NCBI GenBank assembly: GCA_903813345.2
Contig: CAIIXF020000002.1
Coordinates: 30,622,926 to 30,686,925, forward strand
Reading direction: 5' to 3'
Length of the DNA: 64,000 bases
DNA from: Owenia fusiformis
Taxonomy: Eukaryota > Annelida > Polychaeta > Sabellida > Oweniidae
Shown here: positions 44,766-57,700 of the stretch, piece after piece
How positions within the stretch are numbered: position 1 is the first letter of the stretch
Layout: each line of letters starts with the position of its first letter
Notes under the pieces: model-generated
Told to the model about the DNA's origin: nothing
What the model saw: only the letters and a program-made list of their open reading frames with translations
Database searches by the model: none
Made by a program: the position numbers and the translations under genes

Positions 44766-45700
44766 TTATCCCTTGTATATTCGTCCACTAAGGTTGATGT
44801 AACGTGTTATGTTGTCCTAAAAAACGCACTGATCGCTATCTGATAGAAATGCTCTACCAGTTCACCTGACCAGTTCTATGTAGTTTTTTTTTTTTAGGTG
44901 AAATGATTGTGAATAGTTTGCAAATAAACATTTTGAATCATACATATCGTGGACATGTCAATAGGTCACAAGTTAATACAACAAGCACAGGTAACTGCGT
45001 TTGCATCTTCACACGATCGTGCTTGAATGTTTTAGTTTGTTTTTCTAAGACTAAAATCTTGGAAAAAGTTTTTCATTTAATATATTGCAAACATATTTGA
45101 ATTTCATAAATGCGAAAAATAGAGAGGATAAGATTTACGGGCAACCTAAACGTGAACCTGTATTTCTGCGTACATATACGCGTATATAGTTTTTCTGAAT
45201 GTTCCTTTTGAGCAGCAAAAATAATCGATTTATTCAACGAAAATGTAAATGGAATAAGGAGTGATATGATTGTTATTCTCGAATAGATATGATATCGTTA
45301 TCAATATATCAGATATCAATATCCATGAAAAACGATATTTGATGGATTTAGGGAAACGCTGTCAAAATGTTTTTACCACCGATTACGAATCTAGGGATAT
45401 TTCAAAAAATAGTCTGTACTAGTGCAAAAACGCTTTACTTCAAGCTTATCATTACAAGTTTCTATGTACATCCGCCCGTAATAAACGGTTTACATATCTT
45501 AGCATTACGTGATTATTTATACGCCCAAAAGTGAATCTTTTTTATAATGCCATAACCCTCTTATGTCTTCACGATCGACAATTTTGCAATCCCTTGTATT
45601 ATTATCCATATAATCTTACTACATATGAGGAATGTAGTTGGATGAGTAAGTGTATCCGAAACGCCTAGAAAGATTTGAATGGATACACGGATTTTCAATA
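44766..45700. promoter_or_regulatory. Shared 0.94-kb divergent upstream region
   Basis: Separates the start of copy C (minus) from the start of the mucin-like gene (plus). AT-rich, with palindromic gatatc-rich DNA at 45280-45335 and gtgtatcc ... ggatacac at 45648-45687, just before the ATG. No clear TATA box. Promoter function is inferred from position only. Confidence 0.35.
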
Positions 45701-45761
45701 ATGGAGCCAAAATACGCAAGCATTTTTCAATTAATTATCGGATTTTTGGTTTTGTTATCAG
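45701..45761 (+). CDS. Mucin-like gene exon 1: signal peptide
   Basis: Starts ATGGAGCC, encodes a Lys-containing n-region and the hydrophobic core IIGFLVLLS, then donor GTGAGA in phase 1. Confidence 0.75.
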
Positions 45762-48700
45762 GTGAGACATATTTTGCTTAAATACAATTAAACCAATTCA
45801 CATGTAAAAATGTACAAAGATATTAAATTGAAAATTGAAAACTCATCTCAAGAGGCAAGCATGTTTACTCAATTTAGCTGCAACTATATCACTTTATGTA
45901 ATTAAAAATATATGTTTTATTCATTAAAAATATGTATAAAACATGTAAATGTATAAAGATGCCATTATATTCAGAATCAAGTGCGGATTATATTCTGAGT
46001 GGAAGTACACCGATTGTAAGTCGTGCACAAGGGCCAGACACTGGGGGATTCAAGACCTTTCTATATGTTGACCCGGGGTCATTGCTTTCTGGTGGTACCG
46101 TTGTTTCATTTGAGGCATGGATAGGACGCCTTGCTGATACCCGTTTTCAAGTTTGGAGACACTCGAATAATGAGACCTACACGCTGATTGGTGAAAAGTT
46201 CATTCCCGCAAACGAGTTGGTGCTAGGATATTTTAGGGTAATCACAGCTGTATAATACTACGCGTAAATAATGATCTTTATAATCTAAATAGAAGAAAAT
46301 ATTACCCGCTCACGTACAGGTTCTCTTAAAGCGTGTAACTTAACCTCCTTATTGAGAGCATACATGTGGACGAACCAATGATTCCATTTTATTACTAGGT
46401 CAATCTGACAGCAGAGGAGCAGTTTCTATGTAACGATGGTGATGTCGCTGGTTTCTATGTACAACAGCAAGAGTTTGCACTGTCAGCAGATTTCTACTTT
46501 GAAGAGAGTTTTCTTATGTACTCCCCATTGGCCTTCCCGCCTACCGTGGGGTCATCGGAGGAGTTTGAGTCGATCGCATTGCCGTATAAATTCTCATTCG
46601 GTGTGGGGACATTGCCAGGTACAATGCAAATTGATGATAATGATGATATAGTACTCATTAATAGCAATGGTGGGAATTAGGAGGTATCATAAAGATTTGC
46701 AAAAACACAAATTAAGCTATCCCAAATTTTGGTCCTAACTTATAGAACACAGGTCTTGATTTTCAAAAATTGTGTACGTTTTACTTTACAAATAGTTTCG
46801 TCTAACAAGAGAAGGAGACCTTGTAAATAACAACTATATGGAAAATAAGTCATATGAAATTGCGTCTTTAGAAATTGAAGTTGAAGAATAAATATTCTGC
46901 CTTATGTTATTAAAAGTTAAACTTTATTAATTTGTTTTACTTTGGTTTTTGATGATGATGTTTCTTGTACAATTAATATAGCAACTGCCACAACATCGTC
47001 GCCTACAACAGCAACCGAGTCCACATCTGAGATATCAACGAATGAAGACCTCACGACTATTACTTCAATAACAGAAGAAGGTACAACTACGGATGACACA
47101 ACGATTGAACTAACAACAGTTGGTACAACGAATGGACGTGTAATAACATCAGACAAAGCCATTGAGTCAACGACATCTGATGATACAACAACTGAGATGA
47201 TATCTCTTGGTTCAACAGACGACAGTGTAACATCACCATTCGCCACATCTATTTTAACAACAGCTGATTCTACGACCACAATTGAAACAACAACCGAGAT
47301 ATCGTCAGTGGCTACAGCGGACGATGGTCTAACATCGACAGTTCAAACAGCTGAATTAACAGAAGAAACCATCACTACATCATCAGTGAGTTACGTGCTT
47401 GGTGGAAATATTCCAGTTATTGATCGAAGCATAGCCCTTACTGGTGGAGAGAAAAGTTTTTTACTGAGTGACAAAGTTCTCGCAGATGGCCGTTTCGTTG
47501 CGGTGGAGGCTTGGATAAATGCTGTGACGTCATTTCACGTTCAGATATGGAGACCCGTTGATATAGCAACTGCCACATATCAACTTGTTGCTGATGTTCT
47601 TATCCCTGAAGCAGATGTGAATTTGGATTACTTCAAGGTATCGAATGACAGCGTTCGTTTTATATTTAAACACCTTGTGTCGTCTTCTTTGATTTCAAGT
47701 CATATTATTCCTAATACTGTAATAAAAATTGCCTTTTTATCAATATTTTGTAGTATGATGTCCCGTATGCTGATCAACTTGATTTAACTACGAATGACAG
47801 GGTAGGATTCTATGCTCCGCAAACACAGATTCCAATAGCAGCGGACTTCGACTTTACACAATTGGGATTATACCAATTTGCAGACTCCTCCGCACCAAGT
47901 GTAGGTGATGTTAGGGGTTTCGATACTGTAATGTTCCCATACTCGTTCTCGATTGCTGTTGAAATAGGAATAGGTAATTATGAGCAATAGTTAATCGATT
48001 GCTGTTGGTAAAATCGCCACAGCTAAAGGTCATATTTAGAATTTATTTAACTTGCTTTAATGACTGAACAAGGAGTTTATGGCATTTAGTATTTGTGAAA
48101 GTTGGGAATGTATTTTTGCAATCTCTTTAAGGATTACCTGCTCTCACTAACATGCCAACCACGGCATCCGAAACAACTGAGGCACAAACAACGGTGTCTC
48201 AAACCACAGAGCAAGCAACAACAGTTCTCTCTCAGACAACGCCACTGCAAACAACGGATTCTACAACAGCAAATGCAGAAACGACAGCGTACGAAACAAC
48301 ATCTGAGAACCAAACAAATGATGCACAGACAACAACAGAATCTCAAACGACAGAGAAATACACAACATTATCTCAAATAACAGAGCAACCAGCTTCAGCA
48401 AGTTCACAGACAACATCAAAACAAACAACGGATTCTATAACCACAAAGGCAGAAACGACAGCGTACGAAACAACCATGGCATCCCAAACAACTAAGTCAC
48501 AAACAACAGTGTCTCAAACTACAGAGAAACAAACAACAATATCTCAAACAACAGAACAATCAACAACAGTACTCTCCCAGACAACACCACTACAGACAAC
48601 GGTTACTCTAACAATGGATGCAGAAACGACAGCGTACGAAACAACAACTGACGTCCATGCAACCGAGGAACAAACAACAGCGTTACAAACAGCCAGCTCA

Positions 48701-51700
48701 CAAGTTACAGAGTCTCAAACGACACGTGTGCCTGATGTCACAACAATTACGTTCACCACAATAGGATCAACTGAAGAAAGCAGTGCAACAGTAACAGCCA
48801 TTGATCCAACAACCGTTGATGACACGGCAACTGAGTTCACTTCTATTGGTTCAACAAGCGACAGACTAACAACATCACATACCACTTCCTTTTTAACTAC
48901 AGTTGAACCTACAACTGCAGATAAAACAACACTTGAGATCACTTCGGTAGGATCAACGGAAGACAGCACGATAGATCAAACAAGTGCATTTTCTCAGGAA
49001 ATTATGACTTCTTCATCAGTGAGTTATGTTCTTGGTGGAAATGTTCCAGTTGTTGATCGGAGCATAACCCTTTCTGGTGGGAAGAAAAGTTTCTTACTGA
49101 GTGATAAACTTCTTGCGGATGGGCGTTTCGTCGCAGTCGAAGCATGGATAAATGCTGTGACGTCATTTCACGTACAGATATGGAGACCCGTTGATATAGC
49201 AACTGCCACATATCAACTTGTTGCTGATGTTCTCATCGCAGAAGAAAACGTGAATCTGGATTACTTCAAGGTATACTATTGACGAAGCTTCATTATTAAT
49301 ACCTAATTTGATCATCTCTGGCTTAAAATGAAATAAACTTTTCCGTTATTTGATCTGAATTTCATTTGTTTTATATTACTGTTTTGCAGTATGATGTCCC
49401 ATTTGCTGACCAAGTCGATGTAACTACGAATGATAGGGTAGGATTCTATGCGCCGCAAACACAGATTCCGATAGCAGCGGACTTTGACTTTACACAATTG
49501 GGATTATACCAATTTGCAGACTCCTCCGCACCAAATGTAGGGGATGTTAGGGGTTTCGATACTGTAATGTTCCCATACTCGTTCTCGATTGCTGTTGAAA
49601 TAGGAATAGGTCAGTAAGTTTAAGCGATAGGGAAAATATCATAATTAAATTTTCATTAAACATGCTTTTGTTGATTGTATGTTTCATATTTCATTCAGGA
49701 TTTCCGGCGTTAACTGATGAACCGACAACAATATCCCAAACAACAATGGCACAAACAACTACGCCTCCAACTACAGAGGCCCAAACAACAGCAACTCAAA
49801 CACCAGATGCACAAACAACAGCGCCTAAAACAACAGATGCACAAACATCAGCGCCTGAAACAACAGAGGCAGAGACAACAACAACTCAAACACCAGATGC
49901 ACAAACAACAGCGCCTGAAACAACAGATGCACAAACAACAGCGCCTGAAACAACAGAGGCACAAACAACAGCAACTCAAACACCAGATGCACAAACAACA
50001 GCGCCTAAAACAACAGATGCACAAACATCAGCGCCTGAAACAACAGAGGCAGAGACAACAACAACTCAAACACCAGATGCACAAACAACAGCGCCTGAAA
50101 CAACAGATGCACAAACAACAGCGCCTGAAACAACAGAGGCACAAACAACAGCAACTCAAACACCAGATGCACAAACAACAGCTCCTAAAACAACAGAAGC
50201 ACAAACAACGGAGCATGAAACAACAGAGGCACAATCAACAGAAGAGCAGAAAACAACATCTCAGACTATAGCGACCCAAACAACTGCATCGTCAACCATG
50301 GTGACCCAGATAACAGAGACTGAATCAACAGCGTCTCAAACAACAGAGACACAGACAACAGTGTCTCAAACAACCGAGTCTGAAACAACAGCTTCTCAAT
50401 CAACGGAAGGACAGGAAACTAAAGGACCAACCACTGTGACTCAAATGATTGAGACAGAATCAACAGCATCTCACACAATTAGCTCTATCCAAACAACCGC
50501 AGCTGTGAGCTACGTTCTTGGCGGAAACGTACCAGTGACAGACGGCAGTGTAACGTTGAATGGTGGAAAGAAAAGTTTCTTGCTAAGCGACAAGGCTCTT
50601 GCGGATGGGCGTTTTGTAGCTGTCGAGGCGTGGATAAATGCAGTGACGTCATTTCATGTTCAGATATGGAGACCGGTTGATATAGCAACTGCCACATATC
50701 AACTTGTTGCTGATGTTCTCATCGCAGAAGAAGATGTGAATCTTGATTACTTTAAGGTAAATAAAACATCTCAATTTTTCCAATTAGCTAACATCAATTA
50801 ACAATCGTCTATTAAATTGCAAGAATATCTATTCAAGCACATATAGAGAGATGACAACAAATGCATATGAATAGACAAAACCAGCTCTCGACATTGGCAG
50901 TGATGCGTATTTTGGTTGTTGATCGGCGGTGTTTTATAATTGTAATCTTCTTGAATAATATCTTTCAGTACGATGTTCCATTAGGTGATCAAGTCGATAT
51001 AAATGAAGATGACAGAGTGGGTTTCTATGCACCAGGATCCCAAATCCCGATAGCAGCTACATTTGACTTCACTCAAACGGCCGTGTATCAATTTAGCGAT
51101 GACTCAGCCCCTCAAATAAGTGAACTACGGGACTTTGATACTATCATGTTCCCGTATGCATTTTCTCTTGCTGTTGAAATTGGTATAGGTGAGATTTGTT
51201 TCAATACATAATTATAACGTTATACTTTTTTACAATTATGCTTATTTTAAGGACATTTGCAAAATTGCCTTATCCCTCATTTGGTTCCCCATATATATTT
51301 GATATGATCAATATCTCACATGAAAACTTATGTATGATACGCTTAGGCCGGTGATTTAAAGGTATTATCATGTTTATTGGATTATTTAAGGTAAATAGAT
51401 TTCCTCAATCGTAGATACAGGATGGGCCATAAAAGTGGGACACTTTAGAGAAGTGCAATATGTATGGCAGAAACAATCTATCTTTGACAGTAGACGTTCA
51501 ATATGTAGTTGAAAATGTAGCTCTAATTCGTAAAAAGTCCATGATTTACATTACTAGTATTTGTGTCATCGTGAGACTTTTTACAATCATCAGCGAGTTA
51601 TTTTATCATTGCTATAACATAATCAACCGACATGCATCCATTTTTATTTTCTGAACCAGGGCGTTTGACTGCGATTTGAAATTTTGTACCATGACTGTAA

Positions 51701-54700
51701 AGTCCTTGAAGTGATTTTGATTTAACTCTACTGGTTTAGCATACATTGAATGAAGATGATTTTTGCCAAATTTGAAGAGCCAAAACACTATGGCTAGGAA
51801 GTCATTTAGTTTTTTGCGGTTGCAGTCGCCCCTGACCGTGTCTAGTACAACTGTCTTTTGAGCAGGTGTCCAAGACATCATGTTTTACAACTAACCATCT
51901 ACAGGAGCGGTTCCTAGTCAACTCGGACCCTAGTTAACTCGGACCCTAGTCAACTTGGACCTATGTATTTTTTATATTTTTCCTCAGTTGAGCATTAAAA
52001 TGATAAGGTATATATAAAAACAACATTAATCATATATAATTGTTAGATAGAACAATGGTTGATAATGGTGAAAAATAATTCTGACACTTTTGAGTCAATC
52101 ATAAACCATTCAGCCTGATTGTGAAATCATATACTGGTAGGAATAAATATTAAATAACCAAGATTTTGATTTTACATGAAACCAGTTAATTTGTCTTCCA
52201 AACAAATAGTATGTAACAATAAATTAGAAATTCAAAGGTGAATTAAATGTTGTTGACCTCAATTCTTCAAACCAAGTTAAAAGGGGTAAACATGTTTGTA
52301 AACAATTGAAAGCCCATGATTTTTAAGGAATTTCTTATAATGAAAGTAAAAGATAAAGTTTCAAATCAAACGATAACACCATATTTGATAATTTTGTAAC
52401 TTGTATTTGCAATTCTTTGATTTATTAAATCAAAATATATTTCAAATTCCCTACTCATTGAATATTTTACTAAGGTCACCAAATTATTTAATCATTGTAT
52501 TTCCACATTTGAAGCTTTGAAATATGAAATAATCATGGATTTTCGACAAACAGAAAGTAATTTTACACACATGTTTAGAAAATGAAATTGGAAATAAAAT
52601 TGTTTAAAACACAAATGCGCTAACACATTTCCCTATACTGTATATTGGAATTAATGTAATACCTCTATATTTTGTTTACTTCAACACCCTAATTAAATGC
52701 TTATCAGAGGATACAAGATTTGTTAATTAGGTTTCTTAGTCAAAGTTATTATAACAGCATTATACACAACAGGCTAAATTGAATTCATTTTTTAAAGACA
52801 TAGTATAGTTCCAATTCTACATAAAGTCAATATAAAATGAATCAAAATCATTCAAAATCATTCTCATTTAATTATAAAGAGTTATTTGATCCCACATGAC
52901 GCAAATAGCATAGAAGTATAAAGGTTGTAAAGACTGATTTTGACTCATCAGAAATATACATAAACATCATTATTTAAAGATTTCAGTAATAAATTGAATT
53001 ATATCTTAAACTATTCCAATATTCTTAATATTTTGAAAGTTAATTGCTTTCACCTCTAACATAGCAAAATACCTCTGATTTATATTAAATATAACTGGGT
53101 CCAAGTTAACTAGGGTCCGAGTTGACTAGGGTCCGAGTTAACTAGGGTCCAAGTTGACTAGGGTCCGAGTTAACTAGGGTCCGAGTTGACCAGATACCAC
53201 AGGAGCTATACATACACAGTCTTTCTTTCCTGAAAAATTGAACATAATTGAATAGTATTTTCAAGATATAGCAATTTCTTTGGGTTGTGTTTTTTACGTA
53301 GTCCATTTTATTTGAAAAGATTTGCCAACCGAGTGTATCACTTAAGTTGCAGACTTTTTAAATATGCAAATTTCTTTAAGTGGGACGTTAGATATGACAT
53401 TTTGTTATTGAAATAGTGTGTCTTTTGTTAAATCTTTGCAATGGCGTTAAAAAATAATGTGTTTTGCAGTGTGTAGTGGAATATGTAATGATTAAACTGG
53501 ATTAAAATGATTAAATTGGCGGGAAATTTGAGTATTCGAGAAATGAAAAGCTGACAAACATTTTTTCATTTTTTCCCCAAAAGCACTAAAATAACTTTAA
53601 GTTCATGAAAACTATTAAATGAAAATTTGCATGGAGTCTTTAAAATGATAATTGGTTGATATGGATTCTTTTAAATTAAATAAGTGAGTGTCCTATTTTT
53701 AAGCCCACCCTGTATATTCTTACTACAACCTTAACTTTGGATTTCCGAGCAGATTACTTCATCATAGATTTACCTGGTTTGTTTATAGGTTTTCCGGCAT
53801 TAACGCAGGCGCCCCAAACTACTTTATTTGAGACTACAGTAGCAACGGTAACTGAATCTCAATCAACTGAACAATCTACCGTAACGAAAGTACCAACAAC
53901 TGAGTCCATATCAACAGCTGAACCAACAACCGAGTCCATGACAACAACTGCACCAACAACCGAGGCCACATCTATAGCTGATCCTACAACTGAGGCCACA
54001 TCTATAGCTGATCCTACAACTGAGGCCACATCTATAGCTGATCCTACAACTGAGACCATATCAACAGCTGAACCAACAACTGAGTCCATATCAACAGCTG
54101 AACCAACAACCGAGTCCATGACAACAACTGCACCAACAACCGAGGCCACATCTATAGCTGATCCTACAACTGAGGCCACATCTATAGCTGATTCTACAAC
54201 TGAGTCCATATCAACAGCTGAACCAACAACCGAGTCCATATCAACAGCTGAACCAACAACTGAGTCCATGACAACAACTGCACCAACAACTGAGTCCATG
54301 ACAACAACTGCACCAACAACCGAGGCCACATCAATAGCTGATCCTACAACTGAGGCCACATCTATAGCTGATTCTACAACTGAGTCCATATCAACAGCTG
54401 AACCAACAACCGAGTCCATATCAACAGCTGAACCAACAACTGAGTCCATGACACCAACTGCACCAACAACTGAGTCCATGACAACAACTGCACCAACAAC
54501 CGAGTCCACATCTATAGCTGATTCTACAACTGAGTCCATATCAACAGCTGAACCAACAACCGAGTCCATATCAACAGCTGAACCAACAACTGAGTCCATG
54601 ACAACAACTGCACCAACAACCGAGGCCACATCTATAGCTGATTCTACAATTGAGTCCATATCAACAGCTGAACCAACAACCGAGTCCATATCAACAGCTG

Positions 54701-57700
54701 AACCAACAACTGAGTCCATGACAACAACTGCACCAACAACCGAGGCCACATCTATAGCTGATCCTACAACTGAGACCATATCAACAGCTGAACCAACAAC
54801 CGAGTCCATATCAACAGCTGAACCAACAACCGAGTCCATGGCAACAACTGCACCAACAACCGAGGCCACATCTATAGCTGATCCTACAACTGAGGCCACA
54901 TCTATAGCTGATTCTACAACTGAGTCCATATCAACAGCTGAACCAACAACCGAGTCCATATCAACAGCTGCACCAACAACTGAATCCATGACAACAACTG
55001 CACCAACAACTGAGGCCACATCTATAGCTGATCCTACAATTGAGTCCATATCAACAGCTCAACAAACAACCAAGTCCATAACAACAACTGCGTCAACAAC
55101 TGAGGCAACATCTATATCTGATCCTACAACTGAGTCCATATCAACAGCTGCACCAACAACTGAATCCATGACAACAACTGCACCAACAACTGAGGCCACA
55201 TCTATAGCTGATCCTACAACTGAGTCCATATCAACAGCTGAACCAACAACCGAGTCCATGGTAACAACTGCACCAACAACTGAGTCTATATCAACGGCTG
55301 AACCAACAACCGAGTTCATGGTAACAACTGCACCAACAACTGAGTACATATCAATAGCTGATTTTACAACTGAGTTCATCACAACAGAAGCACCCACTAC
55401 TATAGCCACATCTATGGCTGATCCTACAACTGAGTCCATTACAGCAGCTGATCTTACAACTGACTCCATATCAACAGCTGCATCAGCAACTGAGTACATA
55501 TCAACAACCGATCCTACAACTGAGTTCATTTCAACAGCTGATCTAATTACTGAGTCAATAACAACGGCTGCACCAACTACTGAGTACTTATCGACAGCCG
55601 ATCTTATGACTGAGTTTATAACAACATCTGCACCGACTACTGATTTTAAATCTACAGATGATCATACAACTGAGTCCTCAGCTGCACCAACTATAATTAC
55701 AACCGTTAAAAGAACTGATGATGTGACAATAACAGCTGATCAAAGAACTGATGCTATGACCACATACGCTCAAACCACTGATGCTGTAGCAACAGCTGAT
55801 CAAACTTCTGATGCTATATCAACAGCCGCTCAAACAACTGTTGCTATAACAACAGCAAGTCAAACATTTAATGCTATGACAACAGATTCTCAATTCTCTG
55901 CTGCAACAACATCCGCTCAATCAATTGAAGATTCCACAACAGCTGATCAAACAACTAAAGCTATAACAACAACTGCTCAAACAACTGATACCTTGACAAC
56001 AGGCGCCCTAACAACAACTAATGATGCGATAACAGCTAGCTCTCAAACAACCAATGCTGTCGCTTCGACAACGGAGACATTTTTAACTGAGCCCCAACGG
56101 TTTCGATTCGGTGGTAACATACCACTCATTGATCGTATTTATACATTGACATCTGGAAAGAAAAACTTTCTGTTGAGCGATAGTGTACTTGCTAATGGAA
56201 TTCTGGTTGCAGTTGAAGCCTGGATAAATGCTCTGACGTCATTTCATGTTCAAATATGGAGGCCACTTGACATTTCAACTGCCACATATCAACTCGTTGC
56301 TGATGTTTTCATTCCAGAGGAAGATATAAATCTCGATTATTTTAAGGTAAATTCATATTTAAAAACAATTTCCTGAGCATAGTGTTTAACATGTACTGTA
56401 ATGATTTAATATTGAATGAATTATGCCATGGTCCTGCGGTTTTTGTATCCTGATAATAGACCGCTAATTAGTTCTAAATTGGAGAAGCAGGGAGTTGGAC
56501 ATTGTTTCCAAAATGCATGCATTAGACCATTTTTGTAACGCTGGGATTTGCTTCTTGTGACATTTACACCTCGTAGATCCCTGTGTGTTCTAAAATTTTG
56601 CAAGCTGTAACCGAGCTTTAGAATGTATTTGACTACTACAGTATAGTACCATAATTCTATCAATCGTTGTGTTCTTTTTTAGTACGAAATCCCTGCAAAC
56701 CAGCAAGTTAACATTTCTTCAGATGACCGACTCGGGTTTTATGCACCAGAGACTCTCATTCCTATAGCGGCTGATATTGACGCTTCACAAGTTGCATTAT
56801 ATCAATTTCAAGAAGCATCGGCGCCGATCATGTTGGACAATCGTACATTTGATACCACAGCTTTCCCGTTTATATTTTCGTTTGCTGTTGAAATTGACAC
56901 AGGTGCGTATTTTGCAAATGATTTCACACGGCGGTTGTTGTGTAGTTGTAGTAATTTGTTTCATTGAAAACATTAATGTGTTTAGAGATTAGATTTTAAT
57001 GAGATTATAAAAGGCCATATGAGGGCATATAAAAAGCTAGCATGTATTTCCAGGTAACACTGTCATGACAACTGAATACACAAGAACTGATGTGGATACA
57101 ACTTCTCAAACTACTACTACTGAATCTCAAACTGACTTCCGATCAACTGCATCTCAAACAACCGACTTGCCAACTACTGAATCTCAGACAACTGAATTAC
57201 CAACTACTGAATTTCAAACAAGTGACTTACCAACTACTGAATCTCAAACAACCGCCTTACCATCAACTGAATCTCAAACAACTGACTTACCAACTACTGG
57301 ATATCAAACAACTAACTTACAATCTACTGAATCTCAAACAACTGACTTACCATCAACTGAATCTCAAACAACTGAATTACCGACTACTGAATCTCAAACA
57401 ACCGGCTTACCAACTACTGGATATCAAACAACTGACTTCCCAACTACTGAATCTCAAACAACTGACTTACCATCAACTAAATCTCAAACAACTGAATTAC
57501 CAACTACTGATTCTCAAACAACTGACTTTCCACCAACTGCATCTCAAACAACTGCACTACCAACTACTAAATTTAAGACAACTGAATTACCATCAACTGA
57601 ATCTCAAACAACTGAATTACCATCAACTGAATCTCAAACAACTGACTTACCATCAACTGAATCTCAGACAACTGACTTATCAACTACTGAATCTCCAACA

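Noticed and set aside
49717-50271. Gln/Lys/Arg-rich frame overlapping exon 8
   Set aside because: Shadow frame of the Thr-rich linker, not compatible with the splice phases.
53859-55529. Long minus-strand frames rich in MDSVVGSAVD
   Set aside because: They are the antisense of the decapeptide repeat of exon 10. A 30-bp repeat without stops in one frame easily stays open on the other strand.
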